NCBI RefSeq assembly: GCF_014884385.1
Contig: NZ_WKFH01000003.1
Location: 3,566,001-3,630,000 of the forward strand
DNA length: 64,000 bases
Direction: 5' to 3'
Source of the DNA: Phycobacter azelaicus
Lineage (GTDB): Bacteria; Pseudomonadota; Alphaproteobacteria; Rhodobacterales; Rhodobacteraceae
Of this stretch, positions 42,909 through 51,660 are shown in pieces. Positions within the stretch are counted from its first letter, which is position 1. Each line of letters opens with the position of its first letter. The position numbers were made by a program, and so were the translations under genes. The notes beneath the pieces are model-generated. The model searched no databases and was not told the origin of the DNA. It was given only the letters and a program-made list of their open reading frames with translations.

Positions 42909-44090
42909 ATGAAAACCCTGCATCAATCCCCCACCGATCCGGCCTTTGTGCAGGATCCCTACCCGTTCTATGAAGAGGCGCGCGCTGCGGGTTCGTTGCA
43001 CTTCTGGCAGGATTACCAGATGGTGGCCGCGTTCCGGAAATCGGCCGTCCACATGCTGTTGCGGGACCGGCGTTTCGGCCGCGAGATCCCGCCTGAGATG
43101 GCCAGCGAAGGTCCCGCACATCTGGCGCCGTTCCTGCTGACAGAAGCCCATTCCATGCTGGAGGCCGAACCGCCTCGGCACACGCGCCTACGCAGACTGG
43201 TGATGCGGGCCTTCACCTCCCGCAGCATCGCTGACATGGAAGACGAGATTACCCGCCTTTGCCACGATTTGATCGATCGCTTCCCGAAACAACCGTTTGA
43301 CTTGATCGAGGCCTTTTGCACGCAGTTGCCCATCGTGACCATCTGCCGCCTGCTTGGCGTGCCCGAGGCGATGGCGCCGCAGCTTCTGGAGTGGTCGCAC
43401 CGCATGGTTGCCATGTACCAGGCCGGGCGCACCACCGAGACGGAACATGCGGCCGCCCGCGCCAGCCAGGAGTTTTCGGACTACCTACGGGCCTACATCG
43501 ATCAGCGCCGCGACGATCCGCAGGAGGATCTTTTAACCCGTCTCATCGCTGCCGAGGAAGACGGCGAGAGCCTTTCGATGGACGAGTTAATCGGCACCTG
43601 CATCCTGCTGCTGAACGCCGGGCACGAGGCCTCGGTTCATGCCCTCGGCAACGGCGTGAAAACCATGCTACAGCAGGGCTGGAAACCAGAGTGGCTCGCG
43701 CCCGACGGGATCGAAAGACTGGTGGAAGAGATCCTGCGCTACGACCCTCCGCTGCACATGTTCACCCGATACGCCTATGAAGAGGCCGAGGTCTTCGGCC
43801 ACACCTTCAAGCGTGGCGATCAGGTGGCGCTGCTGCTCGGCTCTGCCAACCGGGACGAGGCCGTTCTGGACGACCCCGAAGTGTTTGATCCGACCCGTCC
43901 AGCCACGCTGAACACCTCTTTCGGCGGCGGCATTCATTTCTGCGTCGGCGCGCCGCTGGCGCGGCTGGAAATGCAGATCGCCCTGCCGATCCTGTTCGCG
44001 CGCTGCCCGGACCTGCGCCTTGCAGAGGCGCCCGAGTATTCAAACAGCTACCATTTCCACGGGCTGATCCGGTTGATGGTGGAACGGTAA
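42909..44090 (+). CDS. Cytochrome P450
   Basis: A 393-residue soluble P450. The heme-binding motif FGGGIHFCVGAPLARLE has the axial Cys at 345. The I-helix segment is LLLNAGHEASVHAL, with Gly-His-Glu-Ala-Ser in place of the usual AGxxT oxygen-activation residues. An ExxR motif (EEILR) and a meander-region sequence (FDPTRPATLN) are present. No ferredoxin or ferredoxin reductase gene is adjacent, although fpr lies 5 kb downstream. The substrate is unknown. Confidence 0.93.
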   Translation: MKTLHQSPTDPAFVQDPYPFYEEARAAGSLHFWQDYQMVAAFRKSAVHMLLRDRRFGREIPPEMASEGPAHLAPFLLTEAHSMLEAEPPRHTRLRRLVMRAFTSRSIADMEDEITRLCHDLIDRFPKQPFDLIEAFCTQLPIVTICRLLGVPEAMAPQLLEWSHRMVAMYQAGRTTETEHAAARASQEFSDYLRAYIDQRRDDPQEDLLTRLIAAEEDGESLSMDELIGTCILLLNAGHEASVHALGNGVKTMLQQGWKPEWLAPDGIERLVEEILRYDPPLHMFTRYAYEEAEVFGHTFKRGDQVALLLGSANRDEAVLDDPEVFDPTRPATLNTSFGGGIHFCVGAPLARLEMQIALPILFARCPDLRLAEAPEYSNSYHFHGLIRLMVER

Positions 44091-44099
44091 AGCGTTGGA

Positions 44100-44128
44100 A
44101 AGGTGCGGTTAGTCTAATACAGCACCTT
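44100..44128. terminator. Possible convergent-gene hairpin
   Basis: AAGGTGC and GCACCTT form a 7-bp stem with a 15-base loop between the convergent P450 and Lrp genes. There is no clear T tract, so this is only suggestive. Confidence 0.35.
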
Positions 44129-44135
44129 GGCGCGC

Positions 44136-44609
44136 TCACACTTTGGGGTCCAAAGGCAGAAGCGTAGTGGACTTGATCTCCTCCATCGACAACAGCGCCG
44201 TTACATTGTGGACGCGCACCTCTGAAATCAGGGCCTGATAGAACTTGTCATAGGCCCGCGCGTTCTGCACGCGCACTTTGAGGATGTAATCGATGTCGCC
44301 CGCCAGCCGGTGCGCCTCCTGCACCTCGGGGCGGTCACGCAACGCCTTGAGAAAGGCCGCCTGCCACTCCGCTTCATGTTCCGACGTGCGGATCAGCACA
44401 AAGAAACAGGCCTCAAATCCCAGCGCCTCGGCATCCAGAATCACGGTCTGGCGCCCGATCACTCCTGCCTCGCGCAGCTTGCGAATGCGATTCCAGACAG
44501 GGGTCTTGGAACTGCCCACCTGCTTGGCGATTTCATCCAGTGACTGACTGGCATCCCTTTGAAGTTCGGCCAGGATTTTCCGATCCGTCGCATCAATCCG
44601 CACTGTCAT
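44136..44609 (-). CDS. Lrp/AsnC-family regulator, divergent from the sulfur operon
   Basis: ATG 44609 gives 157 residues. A winged helix-turn-helix (IDATDRKILAELQRDASQSLDEIAKQVGSSKTPVWNRIRKL) precedes an RAM-type sensor domain (EVQEAHRLAGDIDYILKVRV). The divergent gene is the first of the cobA-to-fpr sulfate-assimilation cluster, with 146 bases between, so this regulator probably controls that operon in answer to a sulfur amino acid such as cysteine. Confidence 0.88.
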   Translation of the reverse strand: MTVRIDATDRKILAELQRDASQSLDEIAKQVGSSKTPVWNRIRKLREAGVIGRQTVILDAEALGFEACFFVLIRTSEHEAEWQAAFLKALRDRPEVQEAHRLAGDIDYILKVRVQNARAYDKFYQALISEVRVHNVTALLSMEEIKSTTLLPLDPKV

Positions 44610-44755
44610 TCCAATTTTTCCCCTGCATCGAAACCGAGACTGCTGAACCCCGCCAACACTGGAACAAATGTCCTTATTTGGGCAGGCATATGGCGCTTGA
44701 TCGGGAATATTTCCTATATTGAGCATCAAGTCAAACAGCACGAATGAGGCGCCAA

Positions 44756-45586
44756 ATGTCCAGCTTTGCCCCGATCCTTCCCCCTGCCAGCACCCGGCAT
44801 GCGGACGGCATGTGCTGCCCTGCGCCGGGTGAGGTTGCCTTTGCAGGCTCTGGCCCGGGCGATCCGGACCTTCTGACCCTGAAGGTGCTGCGTGCAATGC
44901 AACAGGCGGGCGTGATCCTGTTCGACCGCCTTGTCAGCACCGAGATCCTCGCCCTCTCTGGCCCGGGCGCCACGCTAGAGGATGTGGGGAAGGAGGGCTT
45001 TGGCCCCTCCATGTCGCAGGAAGAGATCTGCGCCCGCATCGTGGCCCATGCCAAGGCTGGCAAGAAGGTGCTGCGCCTGAAATCCGGTGATCCCACCGTC
45101 TTTGGCCGCCTCGATGAAGAGCTGACCGCCTGCGACGAAGCCGGGATTGGCTACAGGATCCTGCCAGGGATCACCGCAGCCTCAGCCGCCGTGGCCGCCA
45201 TCGGCCAAAGCCTCACACAGCGCGGGCGCAATTCCTCGGTGCGGTTCCTGACGGGGCACGACATGCGCGGCTTTGCCGATCACGACTGGGCCGCGCTGGC
45301 GCGCCCCGGCGAGGTGGCCGCCATCTATATGGGCAAGAAATCCGCCCGCTTCGTGCAAGGGCGCCTGCTGATGCATGGCGCTGAGCGCGAAACCCCGGTG
45401 ACCATCGTCGAAAACGCCTCGCGCGCCGATCAGCGGGTGCTTGAGACCACGCTGGACCACCTGCCCGCCGATCTTGCCGCTGCCGGATTTGACGGCCCGG
45501 CCCTTACCTTCCTTGGTCTTGCACCGCGCCAAAGCATTGCCGCGCTGACCGACCTCACAAACACACTGAAAGCGGAGCTTGCCTGA
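44756..45586 (+). CDS. cobA: Uroporphyrinogen-III C-methyltransferase
   Basis: The start at 44756 uses GAGG in the preceding codons, giving 276 residues; ATG 44744 is an alternative. It adds two methyl groups to uroporphyrinogen III to make precorrin-2, the siroheme precursor. Motifs are GSGPGDPDLLTLKVLRAMQ (SAM-binding P loop), LKSGDPTVFGR and ILPGITAASAA. It lacks the dehydrogenase/chelatase half of CysG, so another protein must complete siroheme. The next gene starts at its stop codon. Confidence 0.93.
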   Translation: MSSFAPILPPASTRHADGMCCPAPGEVAFAGSGPGDPDLLTLKVLRAMQQAGVILFDRLVSTEILALSGPGATLEDVGKEGFGPSMSQEEICARIVAHAKAGKKVLRLKSGDPTVFGRLDEELTACDEAGIGYRILPGITAASAAVAAIGQSLTQRGRNSSVRFLTGHDMRGFADHDWAALARPGEVAAIYMGKKSARFVQGRLLMHGAERETPVTIVENASRADQRVLETTLDHLPADLAAAGFDGPALTFLGLAPRQSIAALTDLTNTLKAELA

Positions 45587-45906
45587 TGCCACGCCCCTTT
45601 ACCCCGAAAATCATCACCGCCAACGACCTTTTGGAAGGCGATGTGATTTACTTCACCGCAAACGGCAGCTGGAGCCGCAATCTGGCCGAGGCCGAGTTGA
45701 TCGTGGACGAGGCCGAAGCGCAGCTGCGCCTTCTGGAGGCTGAGCGTGACGCCCTCAGCGTGGTCGGCATCTACCTGACCGACGCAAAAGCAGGCCCGAA
45801 CGGCCCCGAGCCTGTGCATTTCCGCGAGGATTTCCGTCGCACAGGTCCATCGAACTATGCCCATGGCAAACAGGAAGCCAAGCTGGAGGCCCTCGAGAAT
45901 GTATAA
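45586..45906 (+). CDS. DUF2849 small protein
   Basis: A 106-residue protein of the DUF2849 type (FTPKIITANDLLEGDVIYFTANGSWSRNLAEAELI). It overlaps cobA by one base and the sulfite reductase gene by 8 bases, so translation is tightly coupled. DUF2849 occurs beside sulfite or nitrite reductases in alphaproteobacteria and may help mature the siroheme enzyme, but this is inferred from context. Confidence 0.85.
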   Translation: MPRPFTPKIITANDLLEGDVIYFTANGSWSRNLAEAELIVDEAEAQLRLLEAERDALSVVGIYLTDAKAGPNGPEPVHFREDFRRTGPSNYAHGKQEAKLEALENV

Positions 45907-47563
45907 GTACAACGACTTCGACACCGCCTTTCTGGCCGAGCGCAACGCCCAATTCCGTGCCCAGGTGGAGCGCCGCATCGACGGCTCCCTGACCGAGGAC
46001 GAGTTCAAACCCCTGCGCCTGATGAACGGGCTCTATCTGCAGCTGCATGCCTATATGCTGCGGGTGGCGATCCCCTATGGCACGCTCAGCAGCGCCCAGA
46101 TGCGCAAGCTCGCTCTCCTGGCCGAAAAGTGGGACAAGGGCTACGGCCATTTCACCACCCGGCAGAACATCCAGTACAACTGGCCAAAACTTCGCGATGT
46201 GCCCGATATGCTGGACGCCCTGGCCGAAGTGGGCCTGCACGCGATCCAGACCTCTGGCAACACTGTGCGCAACGTGACCTCTGATCACTTTGCCGCCGCC
46301 GCTAGGGAAGAGCTGGAAGACCCGCGCCCCTATGCCGAGCTGATCCGCCAGTGGTCCACCGACCACCCGGAGTTCCAGTTCCTGGGCCGCAAGTTCAAAA
46401 TCGCCGTGACCGGTGCCGAACAGGACCGCGCCGTGACCCGAGCCCATGACATCGGGCTGCGCATGGTCGCAAAGGACGGTGAAAACGGGTTCGAGGTGAT
46501 CGTGGGCGGCGGCCTTGGCCGCACGCCGATGATCGGCAAAGTCCTGCGGGAGTTCCTGCCGAAAGAAGACCTGCTGCCCTACCTTGAGGCGGTGCTCAGC
46601 GTCTATAACCTGCTGGGTCGGCGCGACAACAAGTACAAGGCCCGCATCAAGATCACCGTTCAGGAAAACGGCATCGACAAGATCCGCGAGCTGGTCGAGG
46701 AGCGTTTCATCGAACGCCGCGCCGAGTTCAACGGTGCTGACCGTGCGCTGCTGGAAGAGATCAAGGCGCATTTCACCCCGCCTGCCCTGCGCAGCGGTGA
46801 GATCGCCCTCTTCCAGGAGGCCTATGAAAGCGATCCGGTGTTCCGCGCCTGGGCCGACACCAACCTGGCAGAGCACCGCAAGGACGATCACGCCATCGTC
46901 ACCATCTCGATCAAGGCACATGGGGCAACGCCCGGTGATGCGACGGCCGAGCAGATGCGAGTGATGGCGGATCTGGCCGAGGAGTTCGCCTATGACGAGC
47001 TGCGTATCAGCCATGAGCAGAACGTGATCCTGCCGCATGTCCACAAATCAGACCTGCCCGCGATCCATGCCCGCCTGAAAGAGGTGGGGCTGGCCACCGC
47101 TAACATCGGGCTGATCTCGGATATCATCGCCTGCCCCGGCATGGACTATTGCGCGCTGGCCACGGCCCGCTCAATCCCTGTTGCGCAGGACATCGCCACG
47201 CGGTTCGAAGAGCTGAAGCTGGAGCATGACATCGGCCATCTGCAGATCAAGATCTCGGGCTGCATCAACGCCTGCGGCCATCACCACGTGGGCCATATCG
47301 GTATTCTGGGTCTGGATCGCGCCGGGGTGGAAAACTACCAGATCACACTTGGCGGGGATGCGACCGAAACGGCAGCCATCGGCACCCGGACCGGTCCCGG
47401 CTTTGCCTATGACGAAATCGTGCCCGCGGTTGAGCGCCTGATCGAGGCCTATCTGGACCTGCGGACCAGCACAGAGGAAACCTTTATCGAGACCTATCGC
47501 CGTGTGGGCATGGATCCTTTCAAGGCGGCGCTTTATCCCGAAGCCCGCAAAAAGGTGGCCTGA
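45899..47563 (+). CDS. cysI: Siroheme-dependent nitrite/sulfite reductase
   Basis: The ATG at 45899 gives 554 residues; the frame to 45857 is not family-like. The enzyme reduces sulfite (probably) to sulfide by six electrons at a siroheme/4Fe-4S centre. The two cysteine motifs that bind it are visible near the C-terminus: ACPGMDYCALATARS and GCINACGHHHVGHIG. The ferredoxin-like repeat motif HFTTRQNIQYNW is in the N-terminal half. The operon argues for sulfite rather than nitrite. Confidence 0.92.
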   Translation: MYKYNDFDTAFLAERNAQFRAQVERRIDGSLTEDEFKPLRLMNGLYLQLHAYMLRVAIPYGTLSSAQMRKLALLAEKWDKGYGHFTTRQNIQYNWPKLRDVPDMLDALAEVGLHAIQTSGNTVRNVTSDHFAAAAREELEDPRPYAELIRQWSTDHPEFQFLGRKFKIAVTGAEQDRAVTRAHDIGLRMVAKDGENGFEVIVGGGLGRTPMIGKVLREFLPKEDLLPYLEAVLSVYNLLGRRDNKYKARIKITVQENGIDKIRELVEERFIERRAEFNGADRALLEEIKAHFTPPALRSGEIALFQEAYESDPVFRAWADTNLAEHRKDDHAIVTISIKAHGATPGDATAEQMRVMADLAEEFAYDELRISHEQNVILPHVHKSDLPAIHARLKEVGLATANIGLISDIIACPGMDYCALATARSIPVAQDIATRFEELKLEHDIGHLQIKISGCINACGHHHVGHIGILGLDRAGVENYQITLGGDATETAAIGTRTGPGFAYDEIVPAVERLIEAYLDLRTSTEETFIETYRRVGMDPFKAALYPEARKKVA

Positions 47564-47566
47564 GCG

Positions 47567-48328
47567 ATGCTGAACCTCGCTGAAAGTGGTCCTGCCGGGG
47601 CTGCACAATCCACGGCCCTGGCCGACAAGGTGGAGGCGCTCAACGCACGCTACCGCCATCATTCGGCCACCGCCGTGATGGAGGGCGCCTTGCAGGATGC
47701 CGGTGAGATCGCACTGGTCTCCAGCTTTGGTGCGGAATCCGTGGTGCTGTTGCACATGGCAGCGGTGATAAACCCGGCGGTGCCGGTTCTGTTTGTGGAC
47801 ACAGAGCTGCTGTTCACCGAAACGCTGATCTACCAGCAGGAGGTAAGCGAGCGGCTGGGCCTGCGCAACGTGCAGATCATCCGCGCCGATGATATCGCCG
47901 AGAAGGACCCTTATGGCGCCCTGCGGTTCTCCGACACCGATGCCTGCTGCCACCTGCGCAAGACCGTGCCGCTGCAAAAGGCCCTCGCTGGGTTTGATGG
48001 CTGGATTACGGGCCGCAAGCGGTTCCAGGCCGGCAGCCGCGCCGCGCTCGAATTCTTCGAGGTCGAAGAGGGCACGGGCCGCATCAAGGTGAATCCGCTG
48101 GCTCATTGGGCGCCCGAGGACGTGCGCGCCTATATGGAGGAAAACCGCCTGCCGCGTCACCCGCTGGTGGCGCAGGGCTACCCTTCGATCGGCTGCGCCC
48201 CCTGCACCTCGAAAGTGGCAGAGGGCGAAGATCCCCGCGCCGGGCGCTGGCGCAACCAGAACAAGGAAGAATGCGGCATCCATATCGTGGATGGCAAACT
48301 CACCCGCACAGGAGCAATGGACAGATGA
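47567..48328 (+). CDS. cysH: APS/PAPS reductase with iron-sulfur cluster
   Basis: A 253-residue protein that reduces activated sulfate to sulfite. It has the PP-loop-like SSFGAESVVLLH motif, DACCHLRKTVPL and SIGCAPCT, together the four cysteines that hold a 4Fe-4S cluster, and the catalytic ECGIH near the C-terminus. The iron-sulfur cysteines favour adenylylsulfate (APS) as substrate over PAPS. The DUF934 gene starts in an ATGA overlap with its stop. Confidence 0.92.
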   Translation: MLNLAESGPAGAAQSTALADKVEALNARYRHHSATAVMEGALQDAGEIALVSSFGAESVVLLHMAAVINPAVPVLFVDTELLFTETLIYQQEVSERLGLRNVQIIRADDIAEKDPYGALRFSDTDACCHLRKTVPLQKALAGFDGWITGRKRFQAGSRAALEFFEVEEGTGRIKVNPLAHWAPEDVRAYMEENRLPRHPLVAQGYPSIGCAPCTSKVAEGEDPRAGRWRNQNKEECGIHIVDGKLTRTGAMDR

Positions 48329-48726
48329 CCGTAATCGTGACCGATACCGGATTTGGAACCGAGGACTGGACCGATGGATTTGATACGGAGACCGCACTGG
48401 ATCTGGCTCCGGATGCCGATCTGGCGACCCTCTCGAACCGCATCCCCGGCCTTGAGATGATCCGCATCCACTTCCCCAGCTTTGCCGATGGGCGCGGCTT
48501 TACCCTGGCGCGTCAGCTGCGGCACATGGGTTATGGGGGGCGCCTGCGCGCCTATGGGCACGTACTAGCCGATCAATACGCCATGGCGCGGCGCAGCGGC
48601 TTTGACGAGGTGGAGATCGACGAGGATCTGGCCGCGCGCCAGCCCGAGGCCCAATGGCTGGCCCGCGCCAACTGGCAGGCCCATGACTATCAGGCCCGCC
48701 TGGGCCGCGCCCGGGCAGCGAAATAG
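48325..48726 (+). CDS. DUF934 protein of the sulfate-assimilation operon
   Basis: A 133-residue protein starting in an ATGA overlap with cysH. The DUF934 signature is seen in MIRIHFPSFADGRGFTLARQLR and the later GHVLADQYAMARRSGFDEVEI. DUF934 proteins accompany cysH/cysI in many proteobacteria and are described as oxidoreductases or assembly helpers. The exact role is unknown. Codon use matches its neighbours. Confidence 0.85.
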   Translation: MTVIVTDTGFGTEDWTDGFDTETALDLAPDADLATLSNRIPGLEMIRIHFPSFADGRGFTLARQLRHMGYGGRLRAYGHVLADQYAMARRSGFDEVEIDEDLAARQPEAQWLARANWQAHDYQARLGRARAAK

Positions 48727-48867
48727 CCGCCCCAGCCCCTTCCTTCCCCGCGGGAAAACACGGCGGCCTGTCGCCATGCGGCAGGCCCTCATGCAAATCA
48801 GTGCTTTTCCTGACCTGTATCAAAGATTAATCAGAGGTGCCGGTTTAACAGACCGGCAGTGAAACCG

Positions 48868-49731
48868 ATGAACGAGATGACGCCCGTGACCGAGACTGCC
48901 CAAGACGCAAAACCTGCAAAGGCGACCCCGACCCTGCCGGACGCCCAGACCGTGACCGAGGTCAAGCACTGGACGGACCGCCTGTTTTCCTTCCGGGTGA
49001 CGCGGCCCGCCTCGTTGCGCTTCCGCTCGGGCGAATTTGTGATGATCGGCCTGATGGGCGATCCTGACCCCAAGACCGGCAAGCAGAAGCCACTTTTGCG
49101 CGCCTATTCCATCGCCTCGCCGTCCTGGGATGAAGAGCTGGAGTTTTACTCGATCAAAGTGCAGGACGGCCCGCTGACCTCAAAGCTGCAGCACATCCAG
49201 CCCGGCGACGAGATCATCCTGCGCCCCAAGCCCGTGGGCACCCTGGTGCATGACGCGCTTTTGCCGGGCAAACGCATCTGGTTCTTTGCCACTGGCACCG
49301 GTTTTGCACCCTTTGCTTCGCTGCTGCGCGAGCCGCAAACCTATGAGGATTACGACGAGGTGATCATCACGCACACCTGCCGCACCGCGGGCGAGCTGAC
49401 CTACGGACGGGAATTGATCGAAAGCCTGAAAGACGACGAGCTGCTCAATGAGCTGATCGGCGACGGCTTCTGGAAGAAGATCAAATACTACCCCACCACC
49501 ACCCGCGAAGAGAGCGCCAAGATGGGCCGCATCACCGACCTGATCAACTCAGGCGAAGCCTACAAGGATCTGGGCGTGGAGCCGCTCAATCCCGTGAGCG
49601 ACCGCGCAATGATCTGCGGCAACCTGGCCTTCAACCTTGAACTGAAGGACATGCTGGAAGTCGCCGGCCTTGAGGAAGGCGCCAACTCCAAGCCCGCGCA
49701 ATATGTGGTGGAAAAGGCCTTCCTTGACTGA
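48868..49731 (+). CDS. fpr: Ferredoxin/flavodoxin-NADP reductase
   Basis: I choose ATG 48868 (287 residues); GTG 48859 is an alternative. It is an FAD-dependent reductase that moves electrons between NADPH and ferredoxin. The FAD-binding segment is LLRAYSIASPSWDEELEFYS, and the NADP-binding part begins IWFFATGTGFAPFASLLR. The C-terminus ending AFLD is typical of the bacterial short type. Its place just after the sulfite-reduction genes suggests it feeds sulfite reductase, and it may also serve the P450. Confidence 0.9.
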   Translation: MNEMTPVTETAQDAKPAKATPTLPDAQTVTEVKHWTDRLFSFRVTRPASLRFRSGEFVMIGLMGDPDPKTGKQKPLLRAYSIASPSWDEELEFYSIKVQDGPLTSKLQHIQPGDEIILRPKPVGTLVHDALLPGKRIWFFATGTGFAPFASLLREPQTYEDYDEVIITHTCRTAGELTYGRELIESLKDDELLNELIGDGFWKKIKYYPTTTREESAKMGRITDLINSGEAYKDLGVEPLNPVSDRAMICGNLAFNLELKDMLEVAGLEEGANSKPAQYVVEKAFLD

Positions 49732-49763
49732 TCTCGGTATTGACCGATAGATCCAAAAATTAA

Positions 49764-49797
49764 GGCCGCGCCCCCGGTCGGGGAGCGTGGCCTTTTT
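49764..49797 (+). terminator. Terminator of the sulfur operon
   Basis: GGCCGCGCCCC and GGGGAGCGTGGCC form a long, slightly bulged stem followed by five T, 33 bases after the fpr stop. Confidence 0.8.
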
Positions 49798-49822
49798 GTA
49801 TCTTTGCGTCAGGTTCTGTGGC

Positions 49823-50512
49823 TCACAGTCCCAAGGCGGCCTTCACCTGATCAAGCGCAGCTGACAGCAACTCGGGGCTGTCCTTGGCCTTTTCCACAGT
49901 AGTGGTCAGGGCAGTCTTTTGAAACTGCGTCAGATCCGATGCTTCAATCGCCTCAATCACGGCATCATAGTCGAACCCTTCGGGCGTCAGCAGCGTGGCG
50001 ATATCGGATGAGTTGCTGCCGGGGGCCGCTTCTGCGGCCGCATCGGTGGCCGCTTCCATGGCGCCTTCTACGGCCTCGGTTGCGCTTTCTGCAGCCTCGG
50101 ATGCAGTTTCAGTTGCGCTGCCGACAGAGTCCTCAGCGGCCTCGGCGACTGCGCCCGCTTGTTCTGCTGCTTCGGCGCCAGCCTGCTCCACCACGTCCTT
50201 AACCGCGTCGGCGGCCTCTTTTACCGCGTCCTGTGCATTCTCAACGGCGTCTTCGGCGGCTTCTGTCGCCGTATCAACAGCGTCCTGTGCGGCTTCGGTG
50301 GTAGTCTCAACCGCGTCCTCAACCGCAGTTTCGACTTGCTCGACCGGGGTCTCGAGCGGCTCGGGCTGGGTCACAGGTTGCGGATCGGTGGCGGGCACCG
50401 ATACTGCATCGCTGGCCTGCTCGGGCGCAGGGTCCTCGCCTTGCGTGCTGAAGACATAGTAGGCGCCAAGCGCAACAACTGCGGCGGCAACCGTAACAAC
50501 AACGGGTTTCAT
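49823..50512 (-). CDS. Membrane-anchored alanine-rich helical-repeat protein
   Basis: ATG 50512 with GGAG gives 229 residues. An N-terminal hydrophobic segment (VVVTVAAAVVALGAYYVF) anchors it, followed by a Pro/Glu linker and about 110 residues of degenerate 11-residue-like repeats rich in A, E, T, D and V (ETTTEAAQDAVDTATEAAED and similar). The pattern resembles LEA or apolipoprotein-type amphipathic helices. The last 50 residues form a distinct domain (LLTPEGFDYDAVIEAIEASDL). It may protect or line membranes. Function unknown. Confidence 0.75.
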   Translation of the reverse strand: MKPVVVTVAAAVVALGAYYVFSTQGEDPAPEQASDAVSVPATDPQPVTQPEPLETPVEQVETAVEDAVETTTEAAQDAVDTATEAAEDAVENAQDAVKEAADAVKDVVEQAGAEAAEQAGAVAEAAEDSVGSATETASEAAESATEAVEGAMEAATDAAAEAAPGSNSSDIATLLTPEGFDYDAVIEAIEASDLTQFQKTALTTTVEKAKDSPELLSAALDQVKAALGL

Positions 50513-50802
50513 GAGGGTTCTCCTGTCCTGTCTGGGCATCCGCGACCGGTTTCCGACCGGGCAGAGCCTTCAATTCCGATGGCCATCATCTGTGGCGTAT
50601 GGCCTAGGTGATCTTCCACCATGCCATCCACAAGGGGGAAAAGCCGGACATGCGCTGCATCGGCCAACGACCGCCAGAGGCCAACCGCACGGGCGGCAGT
50701 CTTTCGCGCAAGGGTCATTGCCGACAGGTACGAATCGAGCCCGGGGCAGCGCTCCGACAAGGACGCGAGCGAACGCAGCAGCGACCCGCGGCCATTCGGC
50801 AT
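50509..50802 (-). CDS. Possible small protein upstream of the repeat protein
   Basis: A 97-codon frame whose TGA overlaps the ATG of the repeat-protein gene (ATGA). Third-position GC is high, and LARKTAARAVGLWRSLADAAH looks protein-like. However, no ribosome site precedes the ATG at 50802 and the open frame continues upstream without a start codon. Possibly a real gene or a decayed 5' end. Confidence 0.3.
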   Translation of the reverse strand: MPNGRGSLLRSLASLSERCPGLDSYLSAMTLARKTAARAVGLWRSLADAAHVRLFPLVDGMVEDHLGHTPQMMAIGIEGSARSETGRGCPDRTGEPS

Positions 50803-50958
50803 GCTGAAACAGCAGTCGGCCTTGCCGGGCGTTCCAGCCTCCAGATGGCCTCCGATCGCGTTTTTCGTGTTCCACCAATACGGTTCCGGCTTGAAAGACG
50901 CTTCCGTGCGGTTTAGGTTTCATGCTCGAAAATTGGCAACCATCAAAGGATTGAACCC

Positions 50959-51507
50959 ATAGCCCGCCGACCTCATAATGCGCCGCCGACCCGTGATACC
51001 GGCCCGCGTACAAACGAAAAGATCCGTGCACCCGAAATCCGCCTCATCGGCGCCGAAGGCGAGAACGTTGGCGTTGTCCACCCCGCCAAGGCGATGGAGA
51101 TGGCAGCGGAAGCGGGTCTGGACCTTGTGGAGATTTCGCCAAACGCGAACCCGCCGGTCTGCAAGATCATGGACTTCGGCAAGTTCAAGTACGAACAGCA
51201 GAAGCGCGAAAGCGAAGCGCGCAAGAAGCAGAAGATCATCGAGGTCAAAGAGGTCAAGTTCCGTCCCAACACGGACACCCATGACTATGACGTCAAGATG
51301 CGCAATGTGTTCAAGTTCCTTGAAAACGGCGACAAGGTGAAAGTGACCCTGCGGTTCCGTGGCCGCGAAATGGCGCACCAGAACCTGGGCCGCGAACTGC
51401 TGGAGCGTGTGGCCGAGGACGTCAAAGAGATCGGCAAGATCGAAAACATGCCCAAGATGGAAGGCCGTCAGATGATCATGATGATCGGCCCGCTTCCGCA
51501 GAAGTAA
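50959..51507 (+). CDS. infC: Translation initiation factor IF-3 (non-AUG start)
   Basis: The family-like sequence runs upstream of the first ATG (51094) to [20 protein letters not shown], with no ATG, GTG or TTG in frame. The only plausible starts are ATA at 50959 (AAAGGA about 8 bases before) or ATT at 50950. The product is then 182 residues. IF-3 binds the 30S subunit and discriminates against wrong start codons; infC genes often carry a rare start codon for autoregulation. A 10-codon frame (50922-50954) ends right at the start. C-terminal motifs such as [14 protein letters not shown] are typical. Confidence 0.9.
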   Translation: MARRPHNAPPTRDTGPRTNEKIRAPEIRLIGAEGENVGVVHPAKAMEMAAEAGLDLVEISPNANPPVCKIMDFGKFKYEQQKRESEARKKQKIIEVKEVKFRPNTDTHDYDVKMRNVFKFLENGDKVKVTLRFRGREMAHQNLGRELLERVAEDVKEIGKIENMPKMEGRQMIMMIGPLPQK

Positions 51508-51535
51508 GACCTTACCCAGCAGGTAGCGGTATTTG

Positions 51536-51562
51536 ACCCGTCCGGCCATCCGGGCGGGTTTT
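51536..51562 (+). terminator. Terminator of infC
   Basis: ACCCGTCCGG and CCGGGCGGGT form a 10-bp stem around CCAT with a short T run, 29 bases after the infC stop. Confidence 0.85.
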
Positions 51563-51660
51563 GCATTTTGTGACAATCCATTCTTAAGAACTATCAGCTC
51601 ATTGTCAGAAAAAAACCCGCGCAGGCTTCTCTGCGCCCTTTCAATATGACGGAATACTCC

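Noticed and set aside
44610..44755. Riboswitch upstream of cobA
   Set aside because: The 146-base divergent gap shows no cobalamin or SAM riboswitch-like conserved blocks.
50570..51031. A 153-codon minus-strand frame overlapping the infC start
   Set aside because: It overlaps the infC 5' coding part, is rich in Trp, Cys and Pro, and competes with a better-looking frame at 50509-50802.
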